From Candidatus Altarchaeota archaeon (GTDB lineage Archaea; Altiarchaeota; Altiarchaeia; IMC4; QMZM01): a stretch of 64,000 nt of DNA. Below, one piece after another: positions 42,907 through 52,511 of the stretch. A program made the position numbers and the translations under genes. The notes under the pieces were generated by a model, which searched no databases, was not told where the DNA came from, and saw only the letters and a program-made list of their open reading frames with translations. The stretch is taken from contig JAFGDV010000035.1 of the NCBI GenBank assembly GCA_016931955.1, forward strand, positions 6,215-70,214, in the 5' to 3' direction. Positions within the stretch are counted from its first letter, which is position 1. Each line of letters begins with the position of its first letter.

Positions 42907-44174
42907 AACCGTTTCTCGACCGACTTCCTGTGGGCGTCGAAGCCTTCTGCGTCCGCGATTTTTTCTATCGTGTTTTTCAACCTGGAAAGTCCGTCCTTTG
43001 TGATCCTCTGCACGCTCGACGTCTTCAGGAAGTCTCTGACACTCAACTGTGAGGAGAACCTTGCTGTTCCTCCAGTAGGCAATACGTGGTTTCCTCCTGA
43101 GGCGTAGTCCCCCGCAGCAACTGGTGCGTATTCTCCTAGGAATATGGCTCCAGCATTTTTTATCTTTCCCACAATCCTTTCAGGATCCTCTGTCATGATC
43201 TCCAGATGTTCGGGAGCGTATCTGTTGGCGAACTCTATTGATTCTTGGAGGTTTTTGGTCAGAATTATCGCTGCATTTTTGAGGCTCTGTTCTGCAGTTT
43301 CTCTTGTCTTCAATCCTTTGATCTGCTCTGAGATCTCTTTTTCCACTCTCTCCCGCAGTTTCCCTGAATTTGTCACCAATATGCATTGTGCTTTTGGGTC
43401 GTGTTCTGCCTGAGCTAACAGGTCAGAGGCTATCAGCGTTGGGTCTGCGGTTTCATCTGCCAGGATCAGCACCTCTGAGGGGCCGGCTGGCATGTCGATA
43501 TCTACTTTTCCGTAGGCGAGCATTTTTGCAGCCATCACGTAGACGTTGCCGGGGCCTACAATCTTGTTCACTCTCGGGATCGATTCTGTTCCGTACGCCA
43601 ACGCCGCTATCGCCTGCGCTCCTCCTATGCGGTAGATCTCTTCTACGCCGCAGATGTCAGCCGCCACGAGTATTGAATCAGGGATCGGCGGCGGTGATGT
43701 GATCACTACCCTTTCAACGCCAGCAGCCCTTGCCGGGGTGCATGTCATAAGCACCGTTGAGGGATAAGGTGCCCTCCCCCCTGGAACATAGCAGCCGACT
43801 GCTTCAATTGCCGTTATTTTTTCCCCGACTTTGATTCCGTTCTGTACTTCGATGCTCCAGTCTTCTTTGATTTTTTTCTTTTGTTCGCAGTGGAACTTGG
43901 TTATGTTCCGGTGAGCGTGGACTAGGGCCTCTGTAAGTGAGGGATTGATGTTGGAATATGCCTTCTTTATCGCTTCTCTACCGACTTTGATGTTTTCTTT
44001 CGTGAGCTTGAAGTCATCAAACCTCTGAGTGTATTCAAATAGCGCCGAGTCGCCCCTTTTCCTAACGTTCCTCATTATCTCTGCCACGGAAGACATTGCT
44101 TTGTCGAGTTCCAAGCCCTCCCGCAGCAGCATTTCATTGATTTTCTCCGTATCTGAATACTCTATTGTCTTCAT
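42897..44174 (-). CDS. hisD: Histidinol dehydrogenase
   Basis: A 425-residue NAD and zinc enzyme for the last two steps of histidine synthesis. YVPGGRAPYPSTVLMTCTPARA, the GPGNVYVMAAK segment, DMPAGPSEVLILAD and QAEHDPKAQ are family signatures, with zinc ligands in the C-terminal half (ASGGNHVLPTGG). It stands apart from other his genes except the convergent HAD phosphatase. Confidence 0.96.
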   Translation of the reverse strand: MKTIEYSDTEKINEMLLREGLELDKAMSSVAEIMRNVRKRGDSALFEYTQRFDDFKLTKENIKVGREAIKKAYSNINPSLTEALVHAHRNITKFHCEQKKKIKEDWSIEVQNGIKVGEKITAIEAVGCYVPGGRAPYPSTVLMTCTPARAAGVERVVITSPPPIPDSILVAADICGVEEIYRIGGAQAIAALAYGTESIPRVNKIVGPGNVYVMAAKMLAYGKVDIDMPAGPSEVLILADETADPTLIASDLLAQAEHDPKAQCILVTNSGKLRERVEKEISEQIKGLKTRETAEQSLKNAAIILTKNLQESIEFANRYAPEHLEIMTEDPERIVGKIKNAGAIFLGEYAPVAAGDYASGGNHVLPTGGTARFSSQLSVRDFLKTSSVQRITKDGLSRLKNTIEKIADAEGFDAHRKSVEKRFQR

Positions 44175-44212
44175 CTCTAGCTATTTATTGAAATCCACTG
44201 TAAAAAAGTCTT

Positions 44213-45046
44213 TCAGAGGCCGGCTGAAAAAAATATTAGACCTATTAGTAGACCAAATGCTGCGTTGAATAGTTTAACATTTATGGTGTCTTTGAGGGAG
44301 CATGATAGTAGCGGCAGTAGGCCGTGTCCGTCCTGTACTAGGGTGTTTGTCAGGAAGACTGAGAGGGGGATTGTTCCGTTAACGAAAAGGGTGAGGAATA
44401 TCAGGTGTGGGCCTGATTCGGGTATTATCCCTACTATAGCCGCTAGGATCAGAACGAAGAGCATGTTCGGGGGCAGGATTCCTTCTAAGTCGAAGTTCTC
44501 GGTGAGCAGGTCGACTGCTAGTAGGGTGAGTAATATCCAGAGAGCTAGCTTGGGTATGTGTTTTAATATTATGTGTTTGAATATGTGTTCTTTGAGGAAG
44601 TGCCGGTTCATCCTGCTTTCGTCAGCGTGGACTTCTATCACACATGTAGTGGATCGCTTCAAGCCCAGTTTTTTCGCGGTCCACTCCGCTAGGAAGCCTC
44701 CGAGTATTCCAAAGACGAAACACAGGAAGAATATCTTAAGTGTTGTTTCTAAGGGAAGCATTGTGAGCATTATGAATGCTTCGTCTCCTGCGGTTGAGAG
44801 CATCACTGCTGTGAGTGCGCCGAAGCCCACGAGTCCGTGGGTGTACAGTGATACGATGAAGAAGGCGTCTATGCATCCGGGGATCATCCCCAGCAGGGAG
44901 GATCCTATTATCTGGTTCTTTATATTTGATGTCAACAATCCTCTGATCTTTTCTTTGTAGTTTACTTGGATCCATTCTACTAGGATCATCATCACCGTTA
45001 CTAAGAAGATTATCTTTGATGTCTCAAGTAGGATTTCTTGGATCAT
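44213..45046 (-). CDS. Putative manganese/arsenic-type transporter (ArsP_2/DUF2899-like)
   Basis: A 277-residue protein with about eight or more membrane helices in two similar halves. GMIPGCIDAFFIVSLYTHG in the first half and GIIPESGPHLIFLTLFVNG in the second look like paired re-entrant motifs. It matches the family annotated as putative manganese transporter or ArsP_2. A histidine-rich loop (HADESRMNRHFLKEHIFKHI) lies between halves. It is divergent from a NikR-like regulator over a palindrome, so its substrate is probably a divalent metal under that regulator's control. Confidence 0.7.
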   Translation of the reverse strand: MIQEILLETSKIIFLVTVMMILVEWIQVNYKEKIRGLLTSNIKNQIIGSSLLGMIPGCIDAFFIVSLYTHGLVGFGALTAVMLSTAGDEAFIMLTMLPLETTLKIFFLCFVFGILGGFLAEWTAKKLGLKRSTTCVIEVHADESRMNRHFLKEHIFKHIILKHIPKLALWILLTLLAVDLLTENFDLEGILPPNMLFVLILAAIVGIIPESGPHLIFLTLFVNGTIPLSVFLTNTLVQDGHGLLPLLSCSLKDTINVKLFNAAFGLLIGLIFFSAGL

Positions 45047-45066
45047 TTTATCTCAGTATAAACTTG

Positions 45067-45101
45067 AAGTTATTAATATTTAAGCCAAAAGTTAATAACT
45101 T
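45067..45101. promoter_or_regulatory. Palindromic operator between the transporter and nikR
   Basis: AAGTTATTAA at 45067-45076 pairs with TTAATAACTT at 45092-45101 around 15 bases. NikR proteins bind dyads with long spacers, so this is the likely operator. AGTATAA (45055-45061) and TTATACT (45102-45108) flank it and are TATA-like for the two directions. Binding by the regulator would block both. Confidence 0.6.
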
Positions 45102-45135
45102 TTATACTCTTGTTTATAAATATCTTATTAAGAGG

Positions 45136-45519
45136 ATGCCAATAGTCAGCTTCTCACTCAACGAAAAACTAATTGAAGAAATCGATGAACTGCAGAGGGG
45201 GCTGGGCTTCTCCGGCAGATCGGAGACCATCCGCGCAGGTATTCGACTGCTTATCGCTGACAGCAGGGAGAAGGAGGAACTCAAGGGAAAGATAAACGCT
45301 GTCTTGATGTTGATGCATCCTAAAGAAGAGGATTCAGTCGTTTCAGAGATAAAGCACGAGTTTGAGGACGTTATGGCGACGCAGTTGCACAATCATCTGA
45401 GAGAGAATAAGTGCTTGGATGTTTTTATACTTGAGGGCAGCGCGTCGAGGATAAAGGAGATGGCCGACCTCTTCAGGGCGAGCGGTAGGATGGATTACGT
45501 TAAATTGATTGTGGCGTGA
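45136..45519 (+). CDS. nikR: NikR-like ribbon-helix-helix metal regulator
   Basis: A 127-residue regulator with an N-terminal ribbon-helix-helix (VSFSLNEKLIEEIDELQ) and a C-terminal ACT-like metal domain. His74, His85, His87 and Cys93 match the four high-affinity nickel ligands of E. coli NikR with a constant offset of two. The ATG at 45136 starts the DNA-binding strand; the longer frame overlaps the transporter. It probably represses the divergent transporter, and perhaps itself, when metal is high. Confidence 0.9.
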   Translation: MPIVSFSLNEKLIEEIDELQRGLGFSGRSETIRAGIRLLIADSREKEELKGKINAVLMLMHPKEEDSVVSEIKHEFEDVMATQLHNHLRENKCLDVFILEGSASRIKEMADLFRASGRMDYVKLIVA

Positions 45520-45552
45520 TATTTCTATGTTGTTTTCTTATATCCTATTAGG

Positions 45553-46149
45553 ATGAGGTCTTATCTATTATTTTTCGTGTTTTTGTATGCGTTGGTTTCT
45601 GTCTCCGCCACTTCTGTGGATGTTTCAGTGGATGGTGGAAACTTCACTGTTGGCGATATGGTATATTTTCACCTTTATGTGTATCCGTCGGAGCCGGTGG
45701 GTGGGCAGTTCATGTTATCTTATGAGGTTGAACCTAATCGTTTCATACAGAAGGTGTTGTTTTTCTCTAAGCCGTCTCCTTCTCAGTGCGTTGAATGTGC
45801 GGGTCAGCTGCCTCTTACGGAGGAGAAAAATAGCACCTACTCCTATAAGGTTTCCTCTGCGGGAAATTATTGGGCTGAGGCGAACTTTGGCGGGGTAAGG
45901 GACAGTTTTTATTTCACGGTATTTGAGGAAACGACTACTACAACTACTACTTCGACCTCGACCACCACGTCAACTTCTACGTCGACTACTACGTCGACTA
46001 CTTCGACTACAGCTACTTCGATAACGACATCTACTGAGCCTGAAATAGAGCCTCAAGACAACACCCTGTTGTTTCTTGCTCTTGGAGCATTCTTGTTTCT
46101 CGCAGTAGTCATGGCTGCTGTATTTACCTATCTGTGGAAGACTAGATAA
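45553..46149 (+). CDS. Membrane-anchored surface protein with Thr/Ser-rich stalk
   Basis: A 198-residue protein with a signal peptide (residues 1-19), a beta-rich domain of about 110 residues, a Thr/Ser stalk of some 40 residues and a C-terminal helix (LLFLALGAFLFLAVVMAAVF) ending in Lys/Arg. The layout is that of a small type I surface protein. The stalk is likely glycosylated. It lies 105 bases before the giant subtilase and may be functionally related. Confidence 0.75.
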   Translation: MRSYLLFFVFLYALVSVSATSVDVSVDGGNFTVGDMVYFHLYVYPSEPVGGQFMLSYEVEPNRFIQKVLFFSKPSPSQCVECAGQLPLTEEKNSTYSYKVSSAGNYWAEANFGGVRDSFYFTVFEETTTTTTTSTSTTTSTSTSTTTSTTSTTATSITTSTEPEIEPQDNTLLFLALGAFLFLAVVMAAVFTYLWKTR

Positions 46150-46254
46150 TGTCTTACAAAATTTATCTGAATAAGTATTTTTTTGTTTTTTATTTAATGA
46201 AAGCTAAATAATAAGGCATATTGTTTTAATTAATCCTTGGAGGTCTCCGCTAAG

Positions 46255-49200
46255 ATGAAAAAAATAATCTGCATATGCCTGTTTGTTTTTATTTTCGCTA
46301 CATTTGTTTCAGCCAACGTCGACGTTTATGGGGGATTCAGTGGGGAAATAGATGATGAGAACGAGTTTGATGGTTACATAATCCAGTTCAAGGAGGATCC
46401 CGTCCTAGTGAAAAAGACGATGTTGGAGAAGAATTTTTTGGTTTCTGGGTTGCAGTCTCAGGCTGTTGGTTCTCAGATTGCAGCTGATGTGGCGTTACAC
46501 AGGACTAAGGTCGATAAGGAGCACAAGGATGCTTTGAAGGATATTGAGAAGATTCTCTCCAAGAAACCCACGAAGTTGGGCGAATACCAGAATGTGTTCA
46601 ACGGCGTCGCCTTAGATATCTCAGACGAAGAAGCGGAGAAGATAAAAAAGTCGCCGTACGTTAAAGGTGTTTACCCTAATTATGTGATGCATCTGCTTTT
46701 GGAGGATTCCATTCCTTTGTTGAATGTTGATGATGTTTGGGGTCTCACTGACGGACAAGGCAGGACGGTTACTGGAAAAGGGGTTAGTGTTGCAGTTATT
46801 GATACGGGTGTGGATTATACTCACCCTGATTTGGGTGGGTGTACTACGGCACAGTTTACTTCAGGTAATTGTTTGAAGTTTTTGGGTGGCTATGATTTTG
46901 TCAATGATGATAATGATCCGATGGATCCTGATGGTCATGGTACTGCTGTTGCTGGTATTATTGCAGCCAATGGCGCGGTTAAAGGTGTCGCACCAGACGC
47001 TAAGCTGTATGCATTCGGGTGTTATACTCCTCCTTTTGGTGGTCTGAGTATCTCATGTATAATATCCTCTATTGATAGGTCGGTTGACCCAAACCAGGAC
47101 GGCGACTTAAGTGATCATGTTGATGTGATAAGTATGTCTATTGGTGGGGGTGCTAAAAATTCAGCTCTTTCAGATGCAATTTCAAATGCTGTTGATTCTG
47201 GGGTTGTGGTGGTTATTGCTGCAGGGAATTCTGGGCCTTCTGGTGATGTGTATAGGTCTATTTGGGATAAGTCTGGTGATTCTTATTCTATTGAGTTTCC
47301 TGGAAGCATGGAGAAGCCGATTACTGTTGGTGCTAGCACTGAAGATGGTATGGGTATTGAGGGTTTTAGTTCGAGGGGTCCTGTGGATATGGGATCATGG
47401 ATTTTGATTAAGCCTGATGTGTTGGCTCCTGGAAAACATATTCATACAACTGGTTTAGATGGGGGATATACTTCCTTTAGTGGGACTTCTGGCGCTACTC
47501 CTTTTGTTTCTGGGGTTGCTGCTTTGTTGTTGCAGAAATACCCTGATCTGTCGCCTGCTGATGTGAAGAAGATGCTTCAGTTGGGGGTGGTTCCCTTAGG
47601 TTTTGATATTGCTAAGCAGGGCCATGGCAGGGTTGACGCATACAAGTCGATTAATACTGGAATTCAGCCGGGCATAACCTTACATGGTTATGTTATGAAA
47701 GATAACGTCAATGGTGATGGTTTAATTAATCCCGGAGAAACACTTCAACTATCTACTATATTGAGTTCTTGGGGTCCTTCAAGTAATGTGATCGCGAAAC
47801 TGAAAACAAGCGACTCTTGTGTGAGCTTCGGCAAAGACACACATAACTTTGGGTCCGTAGGATCCTACTCTTTTGTGAATAATTCCGCTAATCCCTTCGT
47901 TTTCACAGTCGACTCATCCTGCAGTATCGGTAAAGTCATCTATTTTACAGTTGACGTGACTGCTGGCTCTGATAGTTACTCTTATCTGCTTGGTTTGCCA
48001 GTATATTCTCTCACATTAGTTGCTGATTCTACGGTTCTAAGTCCTGTAATTGCTGATCTGGATGGCGATGGCGACATGGAGATAATTGGAGGAACAACCG
48101 GTGGGTCTCTCTATGTGTGGCATCATACGGGGAATATTGTGGGCGGTTGGCCGAAGAAGTTTAGCGGTTCTTTTGGTGTTTATGCTTCTGCTGGTGACAT
48201 TATAGGGGATACTAAATTGGAGATAGTCGCCGGGAAAATATATTCTGGGTCTCCTGCTAAATCGAAGTTTTATGCTTATGACTTATATGGTTCTCCCCTA
48301 TGGGAAAAGACTGTGGATGGATATATTGAAAAGTTTCCCATGGTAGGGGACGTAGATGGTGACGGAGAAAATGAGGTTGTTGTGTCTGCTCGTTCGCCTG
48401 AAAAAATTTATATTTGGCGCGGCGACGGCACCTTACTCAAAAGCTTGGATGGCAGATCATACGCAATAGGTGATTTGGATAATGATGGTGATCTGGAGAT
48501 ACTGACTTATAATGGGGGCTTAATAAGTGCTCTCCACCATGATGGGAGTGTGGTTAACGGCTGGCCTCAGGCCGCTTCAGGCTATGTTGTGTTAGGTGAT
48601 GTTAATTCCGACGGTTATCTGGAGGTAATCTTAGGTGGATCTGAGTTCCGGGTATATTCTCGTAATGGTTCTCTGCTGTCAAGTTGGATGGCTCCGGAAG
48701 TCACAAATCCTCCTGTTTTAGGTGATCTTGACGGAGACGGCGATTTGGAGATTATTGCATCATCTACTTATAACAATAAATATGTTTATGCTTGGCATCA
48801 TACTGGGGAGTCTGTTAGTAATTGGCCGGTTAGTAACTTCTATGTTAGAAAAGTTTCTTTGCCTGTTGTAGGTGATCTGAATAACCAGAATAATCCGGAG
48901 GTTTTAGTGGGGAATACTTTTGATGATACTTCCCCTACTAGTCCCCGTTATAAGAGGGGTGGTTTGCTTGCATGGGATGGAAGCGGTACTCTGTTAAGTG
49001 AATTCGACCCTCTTAAATATCGTTACGTAACTAACTATGAGATGCATACGTATATGTCTCCCGCCATTGGTGACTTGGATAATGATGGTAGAATGGATGT
49101 TGTCGCCAGCACTGAGACAAATGTTGTCTACGTCATAGAGCTTAACAGTTCTTTTGATGAAAGCAAGATGGAGTGGCCGATGTATGGGCATGATCCGCAG

Positions 49201-51741
49201 CATACTAACACATATCCTCTTCCGGGTTGTCCTTCTGGTACTTTTTTTAGATATCGGGATTGTGGTATGTATTCTGGTTGTGTTAGTGATGTGTCTGATG
49301 ATGCTTGTTGTAGTGGTTCGGATGATTGTGTCTTTGACGGCGTTTGTTACATCAATGGTTCCACTGCCGACGTGAACGGTGATGGTGTCTCTAATGCTTT
49401 CTGTTATGGTTCAGGCTATGGTAGATGGTATGGTTGCAGCTGGGGTGAGTCCTCCTGTGAGCAATGGTGCGGCTATCATTGGGTTGTCGGCGGGGAATCC
49501 TCTGCTTTCGGAGACTACTCCAGTGGAACAGACACATCCTGTTGCGGAGACCAACCCGGTGAGCATTATGTGACCAATGGTCTAGGTGCTCCGAAGTGTT
49601 GTTCTATCAGCCATGATTACGTTGACGCATCAGGTAACTGCATCAATGAGCCTTCTTGTTGGGTCTGCGCCGTCCAGAACCTGAATTGTCCAAGCTCCGT
49701 TAGTCCGTCCGCTCAATTCAACATATCCTATGAATTCTATGGCACAGGTGGTCCAATCTGCAGCTACCCCTACGAGGTTAGGACTGTTGAGCGTAATGGT
49801 GTGCAGTTGTGGTGTGATTATTTGAGTGATTTTGGGCAGTGTCAGTGGCATTCGGAGTCGAAGACTTTGACTGCGCCCTCAACTTCTGGAACGTATACGT
49901 ATACTATCAAATGTTATAGTGGGGGTAGTATGTCGTCTGGTTTCTGCGGTCTTGTGGCGGAGCCGGAGGCATCTAAGTCGTGTAATGTTGTTGTTGGGAC
50001 GACTACTACTACGTCAACGACGACCTCTACTTCGACGACTACTTCGACCACTTCGACTACGTCGACGACGGTTCCTTTTGGTTTGGGTGAGGCGGTTGAT
50101 AATACTGTGCTTTCTTGGGGTTCTGGTGGTTCTAGTGGTTGGTTTGGTCAGGGGTCTGTTTATTTTTTTGGTGGTGATGCTGCTCAGAGTGGTGTGATTA
50201 CTCATAGTCAGGATTCTTGGATTCAGGCGATTGTTGTGGGTCCGGGGACTTTGCAGTTTTACTGGAAGGTCTACTCGGAAACGAACTATGATTGGCTTGA
50301 ATTCTATGTTGATGGTGTGCGGCAGACGCGTATTAGTGGGAATGTTAATTGGCAGCAGTTGGGTTATAATATTTCGTCGGGTTCGCATTCGGTGAAGTGG
50401 CGTTATGTGAAGGATGTGAGTGTGAATAGTGGTTTGGATTGTGGTTGGCTTGATAAGGTGGAGTTCATTACTTCGGCGCCAACGACTACTACTACGTCAA
50501 CGACGACCTCTACTTCGACGACTACTTCGACCACGTCTACTACGTCGACTACTTTGTCTGGTTATTGTTCTTCTGCTAGTCAGTATTATACTTGGGAGTA
50601 TATCAGTAAGGTTTCTCTTAACTCTGGAAGTATGTCTTCTTCCGGTAGTAAATATTCTGATTACACCAGTTCTGTTTTCACCACCTTGTCTAAGGGGGGC
50701 GTCTATACCTTGTCTGTGGATGGTAAGACCTCTGGCAGCTATACTGAGTTTGTGAGGGCTTGGTTTGATTTCAATCATGATGGTGATTTTTCCGATGCAG
50801 GGGAAGAGGTTGACTTGGGTTCTTATGCGTTCAGTGGTACTCATACGTTCAGTAAGTCTTTCACTGTTCCGAGTGGGGCTTCTGTTGGCTCAACGAGGAT
50901 GAGGGTTTCTCTGAAGTATGCCAGTGCTCCTACAGCATGCGGCTCCTTCACCTATGGCGAAGTAGAAGACTACACTGTGCAGATAACTGGTTCTGGAACA
51001 ACGACTACTTCAACCTCCACAACCACAACGACTACTTCGACTTCTACGACGATCCAGCAGTGTTATGATTCGGATGGCATAAATTACTATACATTGGGTT
51101 ATAGGGAGTCTCCGAAGGGCTCTAATAGGGTATGGGATCACTGCAACTCTGTTAACCCAACATATCTTTATGAGATGAAGTGTGTTGGGGACACTCCTGC
51201 ATATGATTATGTAGCGTGTGCCTATGGTTGTGAGGGAGGGGTCTGTAGGACTTCGGCGACTACTACGACCACCACGTCGACCACGTCTACTACGTCGACT
51301 ACTTTGTCTGCTTATTGTTCTTCTGGTAGTAGTTATTTTAGTTATGAGTATGTTGGTAAGGTTTCTCTTGGTTCGGGTAGTAAGTCTTCTTCGAGTAGTA
51401 GTTATTCTGATTTTTCTGGTAGTGTTTTGACTTCTTTGGTTAGGAGTCAGAGTTATACTTTGTTTGTGGATGGTAAGACTTCTGGCAGCTATAGGGAGTA
51501 TGTGAGGGCTTGGTTTGATTTCAACCATGATGGTGATTTTTCCGATGCAGGGGAAGAGGTTGATCTGGGTTATTATACGTTCTCTGGTACTCATACGTTC
51601 AGTAAGTCTTTCACTGTTCCTTCGTCTGCTATTTTGGGTAGTACTCGTATGAGGGTGTCTCTGAAGTATTCCAGTGCTCCTACAGCGTGCGGTACTTTTA
51701 CTTATGGCGAAGTGGAAGACTACACAGTGAACATAAGTTAG
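46255..51741 (+). CDS. Giant secreted subtilisin-like protease with FG-GAP, Thr-rich and GEVED modules
   Basis: An 1828-residue S8 protease. A signal peptide and an I9-type propeptide precede the catalytic domain: Asp183 (VIDTGVDYTHPDLG), His228 (DGHGTAVAG), Asn325 (AAGNSGP) and Ser412 (SGTSGATPF). A seven-fold FG-GAP/VCBS series follows (IADLDGDGDMEI, VGDVDGDGENEV and so on), probably a calcium-binding propeller. Then a cysteine-rich region, a carbohydrate-binding-like domain and two GEVED domains are joined by Thr-rich linkers. The GGAGGT site ten bases before 46255 decides the start. No C-terminal anchor is visible. Probably digests extracellular protein or processes the surface layer. Confidence 0.9.
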   Translation: MKKIICICLFVFIFATFVSANVDVYGGFSGEIDDENEFDGYIIQFKEDPVLVKKTMLEKNFLVSGLQSQAVGSQIAADVALHRTKVDKEHKDALKDIEKILSKKPTKLGEYQNVFNGVALDISDEEAEKIKKSPYVKGVYPNYVMHLLLEDSIPLLNVDDVWGLTDGQGRTVTGKGVSVAVIDTGVDYTHPDLGGCTTAQFTSGNCLKFLGGYDFVNDDNDPMDPDGHGTAVAGIIAANGAVKGVAPDAKLYAFGCYTPPFGGLSISCIISSIDRSVDPNQDGDLSDHVDVISMSIGGGAKNSALSDAISNAVDSGVVVVIAAGNSGPSGDVYRSIWDKSGDSYSIEFPGSMEKPITVGASTEDGMGIEGFSSRGPVDMGSWILIKPDVLAPGKHIHTTGLDGGYTSFSGTSGATPFVSGVAALLLQKYPDLSPADVKKMLQLGVVPLGFDIAKQGHGRVDAYKSINTGIQPGITLHGYVMKDNVNGDGLINPGETLQLSTILSSWGPSSNVIAKLKTSDSCVSFGKDTHNFGSVGSYSFVNNSANPFVFTVDSSCSIGKVIYFTVDVTAGSDSYSYLLGLPVYSLTLVADSTVLSPVIADLDGDGDMEIIGGTTGGSLYVWHHTGNIVGGWPKKFSGSFGVYASAGDIIGDTKLEIVAGKIYSGSPAKSKFYAYDLYGSPLWEKTVDGYIEKFPMVGDVDGDGENEVVVSARSPEKIYIWRGDGTLLKSLDGRSYAIGDLDNDGDLEILTYNGGLISALHHDGSVVNGWPQAASGYVVLGDVNSDGYLEVILGGSEFRVYSRNGSLLSSWMAPEVTNPPVLGDLDGDGDLEIIASSTYNNKYVYAWHHTGESVSNWPVSNFYVRKVSLPVVGDLNNQNNPEVLVGNTFDDTSPTSPRYKRGGLLAWDGSGTLLSEFDPLKYRYVTNYEMHTYMSPAIGDLDNDGRMDVVASTETNVVYVIELNSSFDESKMEWPMYGHDPQHTNTYPLPGCPSGTFFRYRDCGMYSGCVSDVSDDACCSGSDDCVFDGVCYINGSTADVNGDGVSNAFCYGSGYGRWYGCSWGESSCEQWCGYHWVVGGESSAFGDYSSGTDTSCCGDQPGEHYVTNGLGAPKCCSISHDYVDASGNCINEPSCWVCAVQNLNCPSSVSPSAQFNISYEFYGTGGPICSYPYEVRTVERNGVQLWCDYLSDFGQCQWHSESKTLTAPSTSGTYTYTIKCYSGGSMSSGFCGLVAEPEASKSCNVVVGTTTTTSTTTSTSTTTSTTSTTSTTVPFGLGEAVDNTVLSWGSGGSSGWFGQGSVYFFGGDAAQSGVITHSQDSWIQAIVVGPGTLQFYWKVYSETNYDWLEFYVDGVRQTRISGNVNWQQLGYNISSGSHSVKWRYVKDVSVNSGLDCGWLDKVEFITSAPTTTTTSTTTSTSTTTSTTSTTSTTLSGYCSSASQYYTWEYISKVSLNSGSMSSSGSKYSDYTSSVFTTLSKGGVYTLSVDGKTSGSYTEFVRAWFDFNHDGDFSDAGEEVDLGSYAFSGTHTFSKSFTVPSGASVGSTRMRVSLKYASAPTACGSFTYGEVEDYTVQITGSGTTTTSTSTTTTTTSTSTTIQQCYDSDGINYYTLGYRESPKGSNRVWDHCNSVNPTYLYEMKCVGDTPAYDYVACAYGCEGGVCRTSATTTTTTSTTSTTSTTLSAYCSSGSSYFSYEYVGKVSLGSGSKSSSSSSYSDFSGSVLTSLVRSQSYTLFVDGKTSGSYREYVRAWFDFNHDGDFSDAGEEVDLGYYTFSGTHTFSKSFTVPSSAILGSTRMRVSLKYSSAPTACGTFTYGEVEDYTVNIS
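49999..50051 (+). repeat. 53-base exact repeat in Thr-rich linker, copy 1
   Basis: This stretch coding for a Thr/Ser linker recurs without a mismatch at 50482-50534. Exact identity of DNA over 53 bases in a low-complexity linker points to recent duplication or gene conversion. Confidence 0.9.
50482..50534 (+). repeat. 53-base exact repeat in Thr-rich linker, copy 2
   Basis: Exact second copy of the linker segment at 49999-50051. A 34-base piece just after it also recurs near 51280 before the second GEVED domain. Confidence 0.9.
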
Positions 51742-52511
51742 ATACTACTACAAATCAGCTTCAGCAGTTTATCATGTAGTCTTCCGTTGGATGCTAGGAT
51801 ATCAGTTGAGTCTATTGTGAATTCTTTTCCTTCCAGATCGGTGACTTTGCCGCCGGCTTCTCTGATGAGGACTGTGCCGGCTGCGACATCCCATGAGTTC
51901 ATCTTTATCATGAGAAAACATTCTGTTCGGCCGCAGGCAACATAAGCCATCTCCAAGGCGCCTGCGCCGATCTGCCTCACCTTAGGATTCAATAGCTTCC
52001 AGGTTCGCCAGACATTGCTCATTTTTTCAACGGATTCTCTGTCTGAGGCGTGGCAGAAGGTCAGGACAGACTCTTCGATTTTTTCTTTGTTTGAAACCTT
52101 AATTCGTTCATCATTCATGTAAGCGCCTCTGCCTTTTTCGGCGTAGAACATCTCATCCTGGGAGGGGTAGTAGACTACGCCCATTATAGGTTCAGATTTT
52201 CTGGTTAAAGCGATGGAGACATCAAAGAACGGATTCTGCACGCTGTAATTTGTGGTCCCATCTAAGGGATCGATGACCCACATATAATCCGAGGAGGTTC
52301 TCGTGAGGCCGGATTCCTCGCCTAGGATGGAGTAATCCGGGAAATCCTTTTTTAGGATGGCTATTATTCTCTCCTCGGATTCGACGTCTGCTTCGGTAAC
52401 GATCGTCTTATCCTTCTTATACTTGAGAGAGACTTTGCCGTATTTTTCCAGTTGGATTCTCCCAGCCTCCCTTGCAGCCTTGATCGCAGCCTCAAGTTCC
52501 TTTGACTTCAT
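51738..52511 (-). CDS. Inositol monophosphatase-family sugar phosphatase
   Basis: A 257-residue magnesium-dependent phosphatase. The metal-binding motifs are ILGEESG, DPLDGTTNY and SWDVAAGTVLIREAGG. Archaeal members cleave inositol phosphate, fructose 1,6-bisphosphate or both. I start at ATG 52511, whose first base is the last base of the DUF2267 stop (TGATG). It ends the repair-linked operon and overlaps the convergent subtilase by four bases. Confidence 0.9.
   Translation of the reverse strand: MKSKELEAAIKAAREAGRIQLEKYGKVSLKYKKDKTIVTEADVESEERIIAILKKDFPDYSILGEESGLTRTSSDYMWVIDPLDGTTNYSVQNPFFDVSIALTRKSEPIMGVVYYPSQDEMFYAEKGRGAYMNDERIKVSNKEKIEESVLTFCHASDRESVEKMSNVWRTWKLLNPKVRQIGAGALEMAYVACGRTECFLMIKMNSWDVAAGTVLIREAGGKVTDLEGKEFTIDSTDILASNGRLHDKLLKLICSSI

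Noticed and set aside
49990-51310. Reverse-strand frames rich in Arg and Ser
   Set aside because: They are shadows of the Thr-rich linkers of the subtilase, read antisense.
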